64,000 bases of DNA from Pedobacter sp. Leaf176 (GTDB lineage Bacteria > Bacteroidota > Bacteroidia > Sphingobacteriales > Sphingobacteriaceae): NCBI RefSeq assembly GCF_001424305.1, contig NZ_LMPD01000002.1, positions 419,531 to 483,530 of the forward strand, given 5' to 3'. The notes under the pieces were generated by a model. It was not told where the DNA came from. It was given only the letters and a program-made list of their open reading frames with translations, and did not search any database. The position numbers were made by a program, and so were the translations under genes. Shown here one piece after another: positions 50,059 through 60,089 of the stretch; position 1 is the first letter of the stretch, and every line of letters starts with the position of its first letter.

Positions 50059-52188
50059 ATGGCAAAGAATAAATCTGCAAATATAAAATTGGTTCTGAAT
50101 CAGCTGGTTAGTGATGTCTTCGAAAAAAACAGCAATCAACCGTTAAATTATAAGCAGGTTTCTGCCAAATTAAATCTCAATGATCAGGAATCCCGCGAAA
50201 CGATTCTCGAAGTTTTAAAGGAGGGTAAAAGCGCCGGAATTTTCCTTGAGCCTGAAAAAGGAAAATTCAAGCTAAAGGAGTTGCAAAACTTTTTAACGGG
50301 CCGCGTAGACATGACTGCAGATGGTTCAGCTTACATTATACCAGATGATGAATTTGAAAAAGATGTCTTTGTTGCCCCACGCAAGCTTAAGAACGCCTTG
50401 CATGGCGATTCGGTAAAAGTTTATGTTTTTGCAAAAAAGCATGGCCGTAAAAATGACGGAGAAGTTATTGAAATTATTAAGCGGGCAAAGTCGGACTTTA
50501 CAGGCGTTATCAAAATATCTGAGCGGTTCGCTTTTGTGATAGCTGACGATAAAAAGATGATGCATGATATTTTTGTACCGCTTTCTGACACTTTAGGTGC
50601 TAAAAACGGACAAAGGGTTTTGGTGGGCTTAACCGACTGGCCTGAAGGCGCTAAAAACCCGATAGGTACGGTTAAGCACGTATTGGGCGATCAGGGTGAG
50701 AATAACACGGAGATGAATGCGATTTTGGCACAGTACGGCTTCCCATTATCCTTCCCTCCTGCTGTAGAAAAAGAAGCTGATGCAATCCCGGAAGAAATTT
50801 CTGAAACTGAAATTGCCAAACGCAAAGATTTCAGAGAGATATTAACTTTCACCATTGACCCTGCAGATGCAAAAGATTTCGATGACGCCATTTCTTATCA
50901 GAAATTACCTAATGGTAACCACGAAATCGGAGTTCACATTGCTGATGTTTCCCATTATGTACATCAAGGAACCGAATTGGATAAAGAAGCCTACAGCCGT
51001 GCCACCTCTGTTTATTTAGTAGATAGAGTAATACCCATGCTTCCCGAAAGGTTAAGCAACGGCGTTTGTTCTCTACGCCCGCATGAAGACAAACTATGCT
51101 TTGCGGCCGTTTTTGAACTTGATGATGAGGCAAACATCAAATCAGAATGGTATGGAAAAACAGTTATTCACTCAGACAGGCGGTTTAGCTATGAAGAAGC
51201 GCAGGAAGTTATCGAGAATAAAGAAGGCGATCATAGCTCAGAAATCCTGAAGTTGAACGAGCTTGCGCACATCCTTCGCGAAAGAAAGTTTAAAAACGGC
51301 GCTATCAGCTTTGAAAGTACTGAAGTGAAATTCAAACTTGATGAAAACGGCAAACCAATCGGCGTTTACGTTAAAGAACGAAAAGATGCACATAAACTTA
51401 TTGAAGATTACATGCTTCTGGCGAACAGAAAAGTAGCCGAATTTATAGCGACAGAACTGAAAGGAAAAAACAAATTAACTTTTGTATATCGTGTTCATGA
51501 CTCTCCTAACATGGAAACCTTAAATACATTTGCAAATTTTGCATCACGTTTCGGTTATAAAATCAATACCAAATCAGACAAGGAAATTGCAAAATCGTTA
51601 AACCATTTAATGGCCGACGTTGAAGGTAAAAAAGAACAGAATGTGCTAACCTCCTTAGCCATCCGTTCTATGGCGAAAGCAATATATACAACGAAAAAAA
51701 CCAGTCATTACGGACTTGCCTTTGAATATTACACCCATTTTACTTCTCCAATCCGTCGTTATCCTGATGTGATGGTACACCGACTTTTGCAAGATTACCT
51801 GGCTGGGGAAAAATCCGCCGATGCTGAATTTTACGAAGTCGCAAGTGCACATTCATCTGCAATGGAAAAAAGAGCTGCAGAAGCAGAGCGTGCCTCAATT
51901 AAATACAAACAAGCCGAATACCTGGAAGAAAATGTAGGAAACGTTTATGCAGGAATCATTACTGGTGTAACGGAATGGGGCATGTATGTAGAAATTGAAG
52001 AAAATAAATGTGAAGGAATGGTTCGCCTTCGCGAAATCTCTGATGATTTCTATGTACTTGACGAAAAAAATTATTGTATAATAGGCCAACGCAAAAAGAA
52101 AAAATACCAGTTAGGTGATGAAGTAACAATTAAAGTTAAAAAAGTAGATCTTGCCAAGCGGCAGATAGATTTTTCGCTCGTAATATAA
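50059..52188 (+). CDS. rnr: Ribonuclease R
   Basis: The 709-residue exoribonuclease has an N-terminal helix-turn-helix, two cold-shock domains (GRVDMTADGSAYIIPDDEFEKDVFV near residue 80), the RNB catalytic domain with DPADAKDFDDAIS (aspartates around residue 272-281) and HYGLAFEYYTHFTSPIRRYPD, and a C-terminal S1 domain (VGNVYAGIITGVTEWGMYV). It degrades structured RNA from the 3' end. It lacks the long Lys-rich tail of the E. coli enzyme. Own promoter region expected in the 100-nt gap after the sialidase gene. Confidence 0.94.
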   Translation: MAKNKSANIKLVLNQLVSDVFEKNSNQPLNYKQVSAKLNLNDQESRETILEVLKEGKSAGIFLEPEKGKFKLKELQNFLTGRVDMTADGSAYIIPDDEFEKDVFVAPRKLKNALHGDSVKVYVFAKKHGRKNDGEVIEIIKRAKSDFTGVIKISERFAFVIADDKKMMHDIFVPLSDTLGAKNGQRVLVGLTDWPEGAKNPIGTVKHVLGDQGENNTEMNAILAQYGFPLSFPPAVEKEADAIPEEISETEIAKRKDFREILTFTIDPADAKDFDDAISYQKLPNGNHEIGVHIADVSHYVHQGTELDKEAYSRATSVYLVDRVIPMLPERLSNGVCSLRPHEDKLCFAAVFELDDEANIKSEWYGKTVIHSDRRFSYEEAQEVIENKEGDHSSEILKLNELAHILRERKFKNGAISFESTEVKFKLDENGKPIGVYVKERKDAHKLIEDYMLLANRKVAEFIATELKGKNKLTFVYRVHDSPNMETLNTFANFASRFGYKINTKSDKEIAKSLNHLMADVEGKKEQNVLTSLAIRSMAKAIYTTKKTSHYGLAFEYYTHFTSPIRRYPDVMVHRLLQDYLAGEKSADAEFYEVASAHSSAMEKRAAEAERASIKYKQAEYLEENVGNVYAGIITGVTEWGMYVEIEENKCEGMVRLREISDDFYVLDEKNYCIIGQRKKKKYQLGDEVTIKVKKVDLAKRQIDFSLVI

Positions 52189-52500
52189 TGGGGATTTACT
52201 TTATTTATGTTCCCTTAACTAAAAAAGGCGGCTTACATATATATATATATGAGATGCCATTTATATTAAATGCTATATGAACTGATTATAACATAGCCAC
52301 AAAAATACATATCTATAATCAAGTGAGTAAAATTGGTTTTCAGATTTCAATAAGGGCAATTCAAAAGAAAAAACGTACATCAACTATAAAAAATAATAAC
52401 GATTTTTGGCAAATAATCCAATTGTTAAGCTAAATACAGCTTGAGACATTCCAGTAATCACAGATGTCTGCAAAACAATGATTAACATATAAAACCGCGA
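52189..52500. other. AT-rich intergenic region with an AT dinucleotide run
   Basis: This 312-nt gap between rnr and the polyprenyl synthase gene includes (AT)7 at 52237-52250. No gene or RNA was recognised; it presumably holds the next promoter. Confidence 0.4.
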
Positions 52501-53475
52501 ATGTCCAGCATATCACATTTACAAAAAATTTTAGAAACGGCAATTACAAATTTAAAGTTTCCTGAAAACCCAAAACAACTTTACGATCCAATCACTTATA
52601 TTATAAACTTAGGAGGGAAAAGAATTCGTCCTTTACTGGTTTTAATGTCGACAGAATTATTCGGTAAAGACCCAAATGATGCAATTCACGCAGCAATGGC
52701 TATAGAAGTATTTCACAACTTCACGCTGGTGCATGATGATATTATGGATAACGCGCCATTAAGAAGAGGTAAAGCAACAGTTCACGAAAAATGGAGCACC
52801 AATACGGCCATACTAAGCGGAGACGTTATGATGGTTGAAGCCAATAAAAACCTGGCAAAAGTAAACCCATTGTTCTTGAAAAATGCGCTTGAAACCTTTA
52901 ATGCAACGGCTCAGGGTGTTTGCGAAGGGCAGCAACTCGATATGGAATTTGAAGACCGTGAGGATGTAACCATTAATGACTACATCAATATGATACGGTT
53001 GAAGACAGCAGTATTGCTTGGCGGGGCATTACAATTAGGTGCAATCATCGCCGAAGCTTCACAAAAAGATGCCGACTTAATTTACCAGTTCGGCGAAAAT
53101 ATAGGCATTGCTTTTCAACTACAAGATGATATTTTAGACGTTTATGCTGACCCTGAAAAATTCGGAAAGCAAGTGGGCGGAGATATCATCGCCAACAAAA
53201 AAACTTTCTTGTTGTTAAAGGCTTTTGAGCTTGCAGAAGCAGAAAATCTACAATTGCTTCATACATGGACTAATCACCAGGATTTTGACGTAAAGGAAAA
53301 AGTGGAAGCCATCAGGCAGGTTTATGACGATTTGGGCATCAGGAACATTGCCGAGGAAACAATGAATAATTACATGAACATTGCGCTTGCATTAATGGAA
53401 CAAATCAGTGTAAGTAACGAGGCTAAATCAAACCTTTTGGACTTGACCAAGCAACTAATGGCAAGGCAGTATTAG
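52501..53475 (+). CDS. Polyprenyl synthase (trans-isoprenyl diphosphate synthase)
   Basis: A 324-residue class I prenyltransferase. LGGKRIRPLLVLMS is at residues 39-52, the first aspartate-rich motif is LVHDDIMDNAPLRRG near residue 79, and the second is LQDDILDVYADPEKFGK near residue 202. It makes long-chain isoprenyl diphosphates from IPP and allylic substrates, usually for menaquinone side chains in this phylum. Chain length cannot be read with certainty from the region around the first motif. It stands alone before a terminator facing the ribosomal protein operon. Confidence 0.92.
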   Translation: MSSISHLQKILETAITNLKFPENPKQLYDPITYIINLGGKRIRPLLVLMSTELFGKDPNDAIHAAMAIEVFHNFTLVHDDIMDNAPLRRGKATVHEKWSTNTAILSGDVMMVEANKNLAKVNPLFLKNALETFNATAQGVCEGQQLDMEFEDREDVTINDYINMIRLKTAVLLGGALQLGAIIAEASQKDADLIYQFGENIGIAFQLQDDILDVYADPEKFGKQVGGDIIANKKTFLLLKAFELAEAENLQLLHTWTNHQDFDVKEKVEAIRQVYDDLGIRNIAEETMNNYMNIALALMEQISVSNEAKSNLLDLTKQLMARQY

Positions 53476-53605
53476 GTCGGATTATAACAACTTGATTTGG
53501 ATTGTATAAATGGCAATTGAATCATCTTAGTTTCCTTCGGATATTATGGTTAAAAAATATGTTGGACCGAAACTGAGGCTAAAATTTCTGACAGGCTATA
53601 ATGCA

Positions 53606-53636
53606 AAAAGCTCCCGAAATGTATTCGGGAGCTTTT
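53606..53636. terminator. Bidirectional terminator after rpmA and the polyprenyl synthase gene
   Basis: AAAAGCTCCCGAA at 53606-53618 and TTCGGGAGCTTTT at 53624-53636 form a 13-bp stem with a 5-nt loop, with A and T tracts on both sides. Confidence 0.8.
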
Positions 53637-53657
53637 CAATTATACTTTATAGACTGA

Positions 53658-54074
53658 TTATTCTGCAGGTGCAGCTTCTTCAGCCGATTCTTCTCTTTTT
53701 GCTACTGCTTTCTTAGCAGGCGCTTTTTTTACCGGTGCATCTTCAAGGATTGGTGCAGCTACAGCCTCTTCTTTAACAGCTGGTTTTTCGGCAATTTCCG
53801 CAACAACCGCAGTTTTAACAGCTGCAGGAAGTATAGAAACATAAGATTTATTATCCTGTTTCTTTTTGAAGATAACAGTACCATCTACTAAAGCAAATAA
53901 AGTGTGGTCTTTACCAATACCAACACCTTTATCAGGGTGGTGTTTTGTACCGCGTTGACGTACTAAAATGTTTCCTGCGATAGCTTCCTGACCACCGAAA
54001 ATTTTAATACCTAAACGCTTACTATGCGATTCACGTCCGTTTTTCGAACTACCGGCTCCTTTTTTGTGTGCCAT
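53658..54074 (-). CDS. rpmA: 50S ribosomal protein L27 with long C-terminal tail
   Basis: A 138-residue L27. The core (residues 1-83) begins [19 protein letters not shown] and ends with YVSILP, like the usual 85-residue protein. A further 55 residues, rich in Ala, Lys, Glu and Pro ([33 protein letters not shown]), form a likely disordered tail. L27 lies near the peptidyl-transferase centre, so the tail points out from the ribosome surface. The tail shows normal codon use and no frameshift, so it is a real extension. It is second in an operon after L21 with a 52-nt gap. Confidence 0.93.
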   Translation of the reverse strand: MAHKKGAGSSKNGRESHSKRLGIKIFGGQEAIAGNILVRQRGTKHHPDKGVGIGKDHTLFALVDGTVIFKKKQDNKSYVSILPAAVKTAVVAEIAEKPAVKEEAVAAPILEDAPVKKAPAKKAVAKREESAEEAAPAE

Positions 54075-54126
54075 GATTTTATATTTTTTAACTCACTTAA
54101 AAGTGAATTATTGGGTTAACAATTAA

Positions 54127-54438
54127 TTATAGCGTGATGTCAGAAATCTGAATCTTTGTGAAAAACTGGCGGTGACCGTTTTTCTTTTTGTAACCTTTTC
54201 TACGTTTTTTGTGGAAAATAATTACCTTATCACCTTTTAAATGAGATACGATAGTAGCTGAAACTTTAGCACCTTTAACCGCAGGAGCACCTACAGTGAT
54301 TGCACCACCATTATCAACCAACAATACATTATCAAATTCAATACTAGCGCCTTCATCTCCTTGTAACCTGTGTACAAAAAGGTGCTGGTCTTTAGCAACT
54401 TTAAATTGCTGCCCTGCTATATTTACTATTGCGTACAT
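54127..54438 (-). CDS. rplU: 50S ribosomal protein L21
   Basis: A 103-residue ribosomal protein with the standard pattern [21 protein letters not shown] at the start, [22 protein letters not shown] in the middle and the closing [20 protein letters not shown]. It is first in the L21-L27 operon, the universal pair arrangement. Binds 23S rRNA near the exit of the large subunit. Length and ends are typical. No L27-like extension. Confidence 0.95.
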   Translation of the reverse strand: MYAIVNIAGQQFKVAKDQHLFVHRLQGDEGASIEFDNVLLVDNGGAITVGAPAVKGAKVSATIVSHLKGDKVIIFHKKRRKGYKKKNGHRQFFTKIQISDITL

Positions 54439-54862
54439 TGTTTAAATATTAGTTTTTTAATTTTTATTTAACGAGGTGCAAATATAGAACAAATTCAGTT
54501 AACACACAAACCCATATCAAAAATATTTTTTACTTAAACCCTCCGGGACCAGGATTTGTAAGATTGAAAGATTTTATGATCAATATGCACCAGGATTTTT
54601 AACGTTATTTGGAAAGCAAGGTCTAAGTATATATAGGTTATTCACTGCTATCAATTCAAGTGTTTCTAAAAATCGGCTGCATAATCGCTCCTGTCAGCTT
54701 TTACACAAGCTGGTATTTCAAAATTCTATAAGCTTCCCCCTCAATATTGGTTATCTGAAACTCCAAAAACATTCTAAAGCCACCTCTGAGTTAAAAAATG
54801 TTAAAGTGTTTTTATATTACGAATATTTCGTAGATTTACGAAAATTAAATAAACTTACTTAT
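54439..54862. other. Intergenic region before the GLPGLI operon
   Basis: The 424-nt gap carries the divergent promoters for rplU and the GLPGLI gene. Apart from the BlaI-type operator at its right end I saw no gene or RNA. Confidence 0.4.
54817..54844. promoter_or_regulatory. Candidate BlaI-type operator in front of the GLPGLI operon
   Basis: The core TACGAATATTTCGTA (54818-54832) is a TACGA-N5-TCGTA palindrome, and TCGTA and TACGA again form a second, overlapping one (54828-54841). The same pattern with few changes lies upstream of the BlaI gene at 60457-60484. It ends 18 nt before the GLPGLI start. Confidence 0.65.
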
Positions 54863-55825
54863 ATGAAAACCATTATTACAACCTGCTGCGCGGCAATGTT
54901 ATCGATAACTGTTTATGCGCAAAAGCCAGATAAAGCTTTGGCTAGAGTTCGCTATACTTTTACGCACATACAGGATACGACTCAAAAAGACAAACCCAGA
55001 ACAGAGAACATGTTGCTGGTTACAGGCAATAATGCATCTGTTTTTACAAGTTATGACAAGATCAATCAAAGCATGAATTTGCAGAAACAAATGCAGGAGC
55101 AAATGAAAAACCAGGCTGGTAACAACAATTTCTCCATCAACATTAAAAGTGAAAGCAAGGGGCCTATAACACAATCTGATTATTTTTACTTCGCTGCAGA
55201 ACATAAATTAATCATTAAAGAACGCTTAGTCAATAACTACCTGATTGAAGAAGCCGCACCAACAATAGATTGGAAGATATTAAAAGATACCATAAGTTTT
55301 TCTGGAATTCATTGTCAGAAAGCCACAACAAATTTTAAAGGCAGAAATTGGATAGCCTGGTTCGCTACGGAAATCCCCTTTCAAAGCGGTCCATGGAAAT
55401 TAAATGGCCTCCCAGGCCTGATTGTAGAAGCCTATGATGAAAAAAAAGAAGTAAAATTCGAATTTGCAGGGCTGGAAAACGTTAAAGACGAGGATGGTAA
55501 GGATATAGAAAATGGCGATCCGAAACTGACAATGCCTAATGGTACAGTTGGTACAATTAAAATTGTTGGTATTGATACCGGGAACCCCTATTTCGGACCG
55601 GAAATTAAACTTCCGGCAGATGCCATAAAATCAACCAAGCAGGAATTGGATAGGCTGAAAGAAGCAAGGGATAAAGATCCTCAAGGCTTTATGCAAGCCC
55701 AGATGGCCGCCAATGGAATAAAAGGTTCGTTTAATAGTTCAACGGTTTCCAGGCCAGCCGGTAGCTCCTCTTCAGTACCAAAAGCAGCCATTAACAACCC
55801 TATAGAGCTACCTGAGAAAAAATGA
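54863..55825 (+). CDS. GLPGLI family protein
   Basis: From the ATG at 54863 the protein has 320 residues with a signal peptide (MKTIITTCCAAMLSITVYAQ). The family signature NGLPGLIVEAYDEKKEVKFEFAGLENV is near residue 180, after GIHCQKATTNFKGRNWIAWFATEIP, which is the GLPGLI (TIGR01200) arrangement. Function unknown; the family is secreted or periplasmic and often next to TonB-type receptors. It overlaps the barrel gene by the ATGA arrangement, and the upstream operator suggests control by the nearby BlaI. The longer frame beginning at 54806 crosses the operator and is rejected. The C-terminus is Ser/Pro-rich. Confidence 0.9.
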   Translation: MKTIITTCCAAMLSITVYAQKPDKALARVRYTFTHIQDTTQKDKPRTENMLLVTGNNASVFTSYDKINQSMNLQKQMQEQMKNQAGNNNFSINIKSESKGPITQSDYFYFAAEHKLIIKERLVNNYLIEEAAPTIDWKILKDTISFSGIHCQKATTNFKGRNWIAWFATEIPFQSGPWKLNGLPGLIVEAYDEKKEVKFEFAGLENVKDEDGKDIENGDPKLTMPNGTVGTIKIVGIDTGNPYFGPEIKLPADAIKSTKQELDRLKEARDKDPQGFMQAQMAANGIKGSFNSSTVSRPAGSSSSVPKAAINNPIELPEKK

Positions 55826-58488
55826 GCAGGTTATTCACATTTATCTTATGCTACGCATTGATAAGTTTCAGCACTGCATTTGCCCAGAAACTGTTGAGAG
55901 GAAAGGTTTTGGATGTTTCAGGAAAAGGAATTTCAGCAGTAAATGTTACTTTGAAAGATACTGAAGGCAATATCATCAGTTATAACCGTTCGGATGCCAA
56001 AGGCGATTATTCCATTAGTCTTAAAAACGAGGATGTTCTTAATTACAGTATTGAGGCATCCAGCCTTGGGTACAAGAAAACAGCAGTCAAAATAGTTGAC
56101 GTAAACAAGAGTTACGATTTAATTCTTCAGAATGGAGAAATTAACCTTGAAACAGTAACTGTTAAAAATAGGCCAAAATTAACATCTAACGGAGATACCC
56201 TAAATTATCGGCCATCTGATTTTGCAGATAAGCAAGATAGAAGCATAGGGGATGTTTTGAAAAAAATGCCCGGAATTGAAGTTGCCGAAGATGGAAAAGT
56301 AAGCTATAATGGAAAGGCGATATCGAATTTATATGTTGATGGGGATAACCTGCTCGATGATAAATATAATATTGGCACCAAGAGTATTCCTCAAGGTGCT
56401 GTAGATAAAGTTCAGGTTATTCAGAATGACCAGCCAATTAAAATGATGCGGAAAAATAACACCAGCGATGATGTGGCCCTTAATTTAGTTCTGAAAGATG
56501 AAGCTAAACTTAAAGTTATGGGCGACGCAACTGCTGGGGCCGGCACGCCCGACCGGTTTGATGAAAATATAACAGCGATGTTATTTAATAAAAAATTGAA
56601 ATTCATCAACAACATTAAGGGAAATAACATTGGTGTCGACCCTGGAATTGATTTAACATCGCATAATTTTTCTGATTACCTGAAAAGGCTCGAAAATGAC
56701 AAACCGTCCGGATTACTTTCTACAGGTGCCGCAGGCGTTCCATTTTTACCGCAAAGCCGTTATCTTTTTAATAAAGCCGGCTTAATAAACTTAAATAACC
56801 TTTATAAGTTTAATGAAGATTTGCAACTGAGAGCCAATCTTCATTATTTATACGATAAAAGAAACCAACAATATAATAAGCTTTCAGAAACCTATTTACC
56901 AGGAAAAACCGTGAGGTATACAGAAGTTCAAAGCAACGATATAAATCCACAAAAATTAAGGGCTCAGTTTAATCTAAATGGAAATGCAGACAAGTATTAT
57001 CTGAACAATAATTTTGTGTTGGATTACATTCCTTTCAAAACAAAATCTGGAATCGTAATCAATGATATACCTGCTTATCAGGCACTCAACAGGAAAAATT
57101 TCGATGTTTCAAATGAATTTAATTATCGAAAAAAACTTAAATCGGATAATGTCTTAAACTTTTATTCCTATTTAAACCGCACAACGCAGCCGGAAAGTTT
57201 AAACATCACGCCCGGTTTAAATGCAAATGTTTTAAACAACGGACAAGCCTATGCAGGGTTACGCCAATTTGCGAAACTACCAACTTCTTACACAAATAAT
57301 TATATTTCCTACGCCTTGATTAGCGGCAAATTTATGCAAACGTATCGCGCGGGATTTAACATTCAGGAGCAGCATTTAAATTCCCAACTTTTTAAAATTC
57401 AGGATGACGGAAAAACTGAATTCATTTCCCAAAGTTCAGTAAATAATTTGGATTGGCTTAAAACTAAGGTTTACACCGAAGGCAGCTATGACTTCACTGG
57501 GGAAAAATTAAAAATGAGCCTTTCCCTACCGGTAAGCTACAACATAGTAAACTATGAGGACACAGGGAATAATGTGAATAAAAGTTTGTCCAGATTTTTC
57601 GTAAATCCATCATTAAACTTTAAATACCAAACCAGCCAGGAAAATTATATATCAGCGAACTATTCTTTTAAAAATGACCTCGGTGGTATTGATGAAGTGT
57701 ATAGAGGAACTATTTTGCGTAATTATCGATCACTTTTTGCCAATGATGCGCCAATTTCTGAAAGTAAAACACATAATGTTGGCGCAGGTTTTAATTTTAG
57801 GAAAGCAATGCAAATGCTTTTCATTAACATCAACACCAGTTATAACGATGCGGAACTAAATACAATTTCATCGTATACATTAACCAATAACATCCAGCAG
57901 CGAATAGTCCTGCCTTTATCAAACCACGTTAAAAGTTTTTCATTCAATGCAAATGCAAGTAAATATTTATTTGCGCTAAAAAGCACAGTTAACGCAGGAC
58001 TAAGCTTTATTCAAAGCAATTATAGCCAGTTACAAAATAACGAACTACTGCCTATAAATACTCAAATGGTAACGTATACAGGAGGTATCGATGCGAAGTT
58101 AACCAACTTTATAAACTTTTCTTACAACGCGGTTTATTCGACAACTAATAATGCGGTTGAAACAGAAAACGTGGTCAAAACGAATTTCCAGCAGCTAAGG
58201 CAGCAATCTACATTATCTTTTACAACAGTCAAAAATGTGTACATAAACCTTTCTGCCGAACACTTATTTACACATCAGAACACCCAGCCAAATTTGAATT
58301 ATCTTTTTGCTGATGCCAACGTAAAATACAAATTAATTAAATTTAAAACTGATTTGGAATTCGGATTAACGAATTTGGCAAACATTAAAACTTTCGATGC
58401 CGTGTATCTTTCTGCCAATTCGTTAACAACAGGCAGTTATTCCATCCCTGGAAGAGTAGCGATGCTGAGAGCGAGATTCAATTTTTAA
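55822..58488 (+). CDS. Outer-membrane beta-barrel protein with carboxypeptidase-like regulatory domain
   Basis: An 888-residue protein. Signal peptide to about residue 22 (SFSTAFAQ), carboxypeptidase-regulatory-like domain at 23-100 (GKVLDVSGKGISAVNVTLKDT), plug-like segment (GDVLKKMPGIEVAEDGKVSYNGKAI near 145-165, VIQNDQPIKMMRKNN), and a long C-terminal beta-barrel with alternating aromatic strands. This is the TonB-dependent-receptor-like family common in Bacteroidota. No TonB box was identified with confidence. It is translationally coupled to the GLPGLI gene. The ligand is unknown; the shared BlaI operator suggests stress- or envelope-signal control rather than nutrient control. Confidence 0.87.
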   Translation: MSRLFTFILCYALISFSTAFAQKLLRGKVLDVSGKGISAVNVTLKDTEGNIISYNRSDAKGDYSISLKNEDVLNYSIEASSLGYKKTAVKIVDVNKSYDLILQNGEINLETVTVKNRPKLTSNGDTLNYRPSDFADKQDRSIGDVLKKMPGIEVAEDGKVSYNGKAISNLYVDGDNLLDDKYNIGTKSIPQGAVDKVQVIQNDQPIKMMRKNNTSDDVALNLVLKDEAKLKVMGDATAGAGTPDRFDENITAMLFNKKLKFINNIKGNNIGVDPGIDLTSHNFSDYLKRLENDKPSGLLSTGAAGVPFLPQSRYLFNKAGLINLNNLYKFNEDLQLRANLHYLYDKRNQQYNKLSETYLPGKTVRYTEVQSNDINPQKLRAQFNLNGNADKYYLNNNFVLDYIPFKTKSGIVINDIPAYQALNRKNFDVSNEFNYRKKLKSDNVLNFYSYLNRTTQPESLNITPGLNANVLNNGQAYAGLRQFAKLPTSYTNNYISYALISGKFMQTYRAGFNIQEQHLNSQLFKIQDDGKTEFISQSSVNNLDWLKTKVYTEGSYDFTGEKLKMSLSLPVSYNIVNYEDTGNNVNKSLSRFFVNPSLNFKYQTSQENYISANYSFKNDLGGIDEVYRGTILRNYRSLFANDAPISESKTHNVGAGFNFRKAMQMLFININTSYNDAELNTISSYTLTNNIQQRIVLPLSNHVKSFSFNANASKYLFALKSTVNAGLSFIQSNYSQLQNNELLPINTQMVTYTGGIDAKLTNFINFSYNAVYSTTNNAVETENVVKTNFQQLRQQSTLSFTTVKNVYINLSAEHLFTHQNTQPNLNYLFADANVKYKLIKFKTDLEFGLTNLANIKTFDAVYLSANSLTTGSYSIPGRVAMLRARFNF

Positions 58489-58615
58489 AATGCTTACTGC
58501 GTATCGATTGATCATACAGGGCGAACCGACAAACTCAGCTAAATGAAGTCAGAAATATTATGGGTTTAAAACAACACATTCAGGAGGCGATTCGAAATTG
58601 ATAAAGCTCCCTGAT

Positions 58616-60085
58616 TTATTTTTGTTTGGTTTTAATATCTATTAAGCCATTTTGCCTCACAACTATATTTTTGATTTGTTCAGTAGCTAATTTGTTTAAA
58701 TCTGCCGCGGAAATTTTATTACCATCCACAGTATAAGTGGCCGATTGTGTAAAGAAAAATTGCTTTATTTTATTTGGTGTTGATACTGAATCTTCAGGTG
58801 TTCTACCTAATCCGGCAACGTTCACCACCCTAGCCCTATCATTGTCATCTGAAAAAGAATAGCCAACACCTTTATCAGTTCTCATTATGATTTTAATGTT
58901 CCTGATTTCGGGATTTTGTGCATTACTTGTCGTATCATTAAACATGAAACTGCTTATAAAAATCTTTTTATCCCCTTTTACGCTTGAAGGAATCTTGGCC
59001 ATCTTATTTTTTAAAAAAATATTCAAAACCTGATGTGATGAATCTGCCTGCTGTACGCCATTGCTTCTTATAAGAATGGTACCATTACCTATGGCAACCT
59101 TATTCTTTAACTCGGATGACTTATTAACTTTTTTATTTTGATTTGGCTTTGGTGAAACATTTTTTGCTCTTTTGTCTGGGGCAGTTAAGATAATTTCGTT
59201 GATTGGTCTCAGACGTTTTTGAACTTTCTTTTTATCAATAGTAAAAGCCAGGGTTAAGAATAACAAAGCAGGCAAAACAAAAACATACCTCGTTAAATTT
59301 ATTGTTGATGAACGCTTGGAGTTCATCATTTTGATTCTTTTTTTAAGATCGGATAAATTAAAATGATTCACAATTGCGACCGATGGACGCAGGGTACCAA
59401 CATCCAGCAAACTGTACTGGTATGCCTTTTTATCAATGCCTTTTTTTAAAATTTTTGCATCGGTAACAAACTCAATATTTTCTCGAACAGCCTTTTTCAT
59501 CAACCATACACCAGGATTGAACCAGTAAAAAACCAAACTTATTTCTGCAAGAACAATATCTAAAGTATGCCACTCTTCCACGTGTACCCTTTCATGCTCG
59601 ATAATATTTTTCAAATCTTCCTTTTTATGCAAAAGCGGATTAATGTAAATGGTTTGCCAGAAAGAAAATGGGCTCACTTCATCGTTTAGAATACGTACTT
59701 TGAAATTATCAACTCGCCCTGGCTTAGAATTTTTATGCACACGACGGAGCGAAATAAACTGAATAATTAATCTTGATGCCATAAAAAGCACGCCTGCATA
59801 AAAGACAAAAGTCAGAACTTGCCAAAGAAGAGAAACTGAATCTTGCTGGGCTAATCGATTAATGTTTTGATTTAACTGGGGCAAAAAGGCTGGAGTAGAT
59901 CTGAAACCGTCGAGAACCTCAGTTAGATTTATAAATGGATAAACGGTAGAAAACGAAATTCCGAAAAACAGAAAAACACGATTTAAAGTATAAAATGTTA
60001 GCTTGCGCAGTACAAGATGGTATGCAGCTGCAAAAAGCACCAAAACCAGATTTATCTTGAATAAGATTATAAAGAAATGTGGCAT
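58616..60085 (-). CDS. M56 family (BlaR1-like) membrane metallopeptidase
   Basis: A 489-residue protein with about four membrane helices in the first 290 residues, the zinc motif HERVH near residue 163, and the family's NPGVWLMKKAVRENIEFVTDA-like strand. The penicillin-sensing C-terminal domain of BlaR1/MecR1 is absent. The C-terminus instead ends in a TonB-plug-like segment (VDGNKISAADLNKLA, IKNIVVRQNG) preceded by a disordered Lys/Asn-rich linker. In BlaR1 the protease cleaves BlaI to relieve repression. This form is common in Bacteroidota and the signal is unknown. It is 4 nt downstream of the BlaI gene. Confidence 0.85.
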   Translation of the reverse strand: MPHFFIILFKINLVLVLFAAAYHLVLRKLTFYTLNRVFLFFGISFSTVYPFINLTEVLDGFRSTPAFLPQLNQNINRLAQQDSVSLLWQVLTFVFYAGVLFMASRLIIQFISLRRVHKNSKPGRVDNFKVRILNDEVSPFSFWQTIYINPLLHKKEDLKNIIEHERVHVEEWHTLDIVLAEISLVFYWFNPGVWLMKKAVRENIEFVTDAKILKKGIDKKAYQYSLLDVGTLRPSVAIVNHFNLSDLKKRIKMMNSKRSSTINLTRYVFVLPALLFLTLAFTIDKKKVQKRLRPINEIILTAPDKRAKNVSPKPNQNKKVNKSSELKNKVAIGNGTILIRSNGVQQADSSHQVLNIFLKNKMAKIPSSVKGDKKIFISSFMFNDTTSNAQNPEIRNIKIIMRTDKGVGYSFSDDNDRARVVNVAGLGRTPEDSVSTPNKIKQFFFTQSATYTVDGNKISAADLNKLATEQIKNIVVRQNGLIDIKTKQK

Positions 60086-60089
60086 ACCA

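Noticed and set aside
52237-52250. AT dinucleotide run as a possible CRISPR or regulatory array
   Set aside because: Only a 14-bp microsatellite; no repeat-spacer structure is present anywhere in the window.
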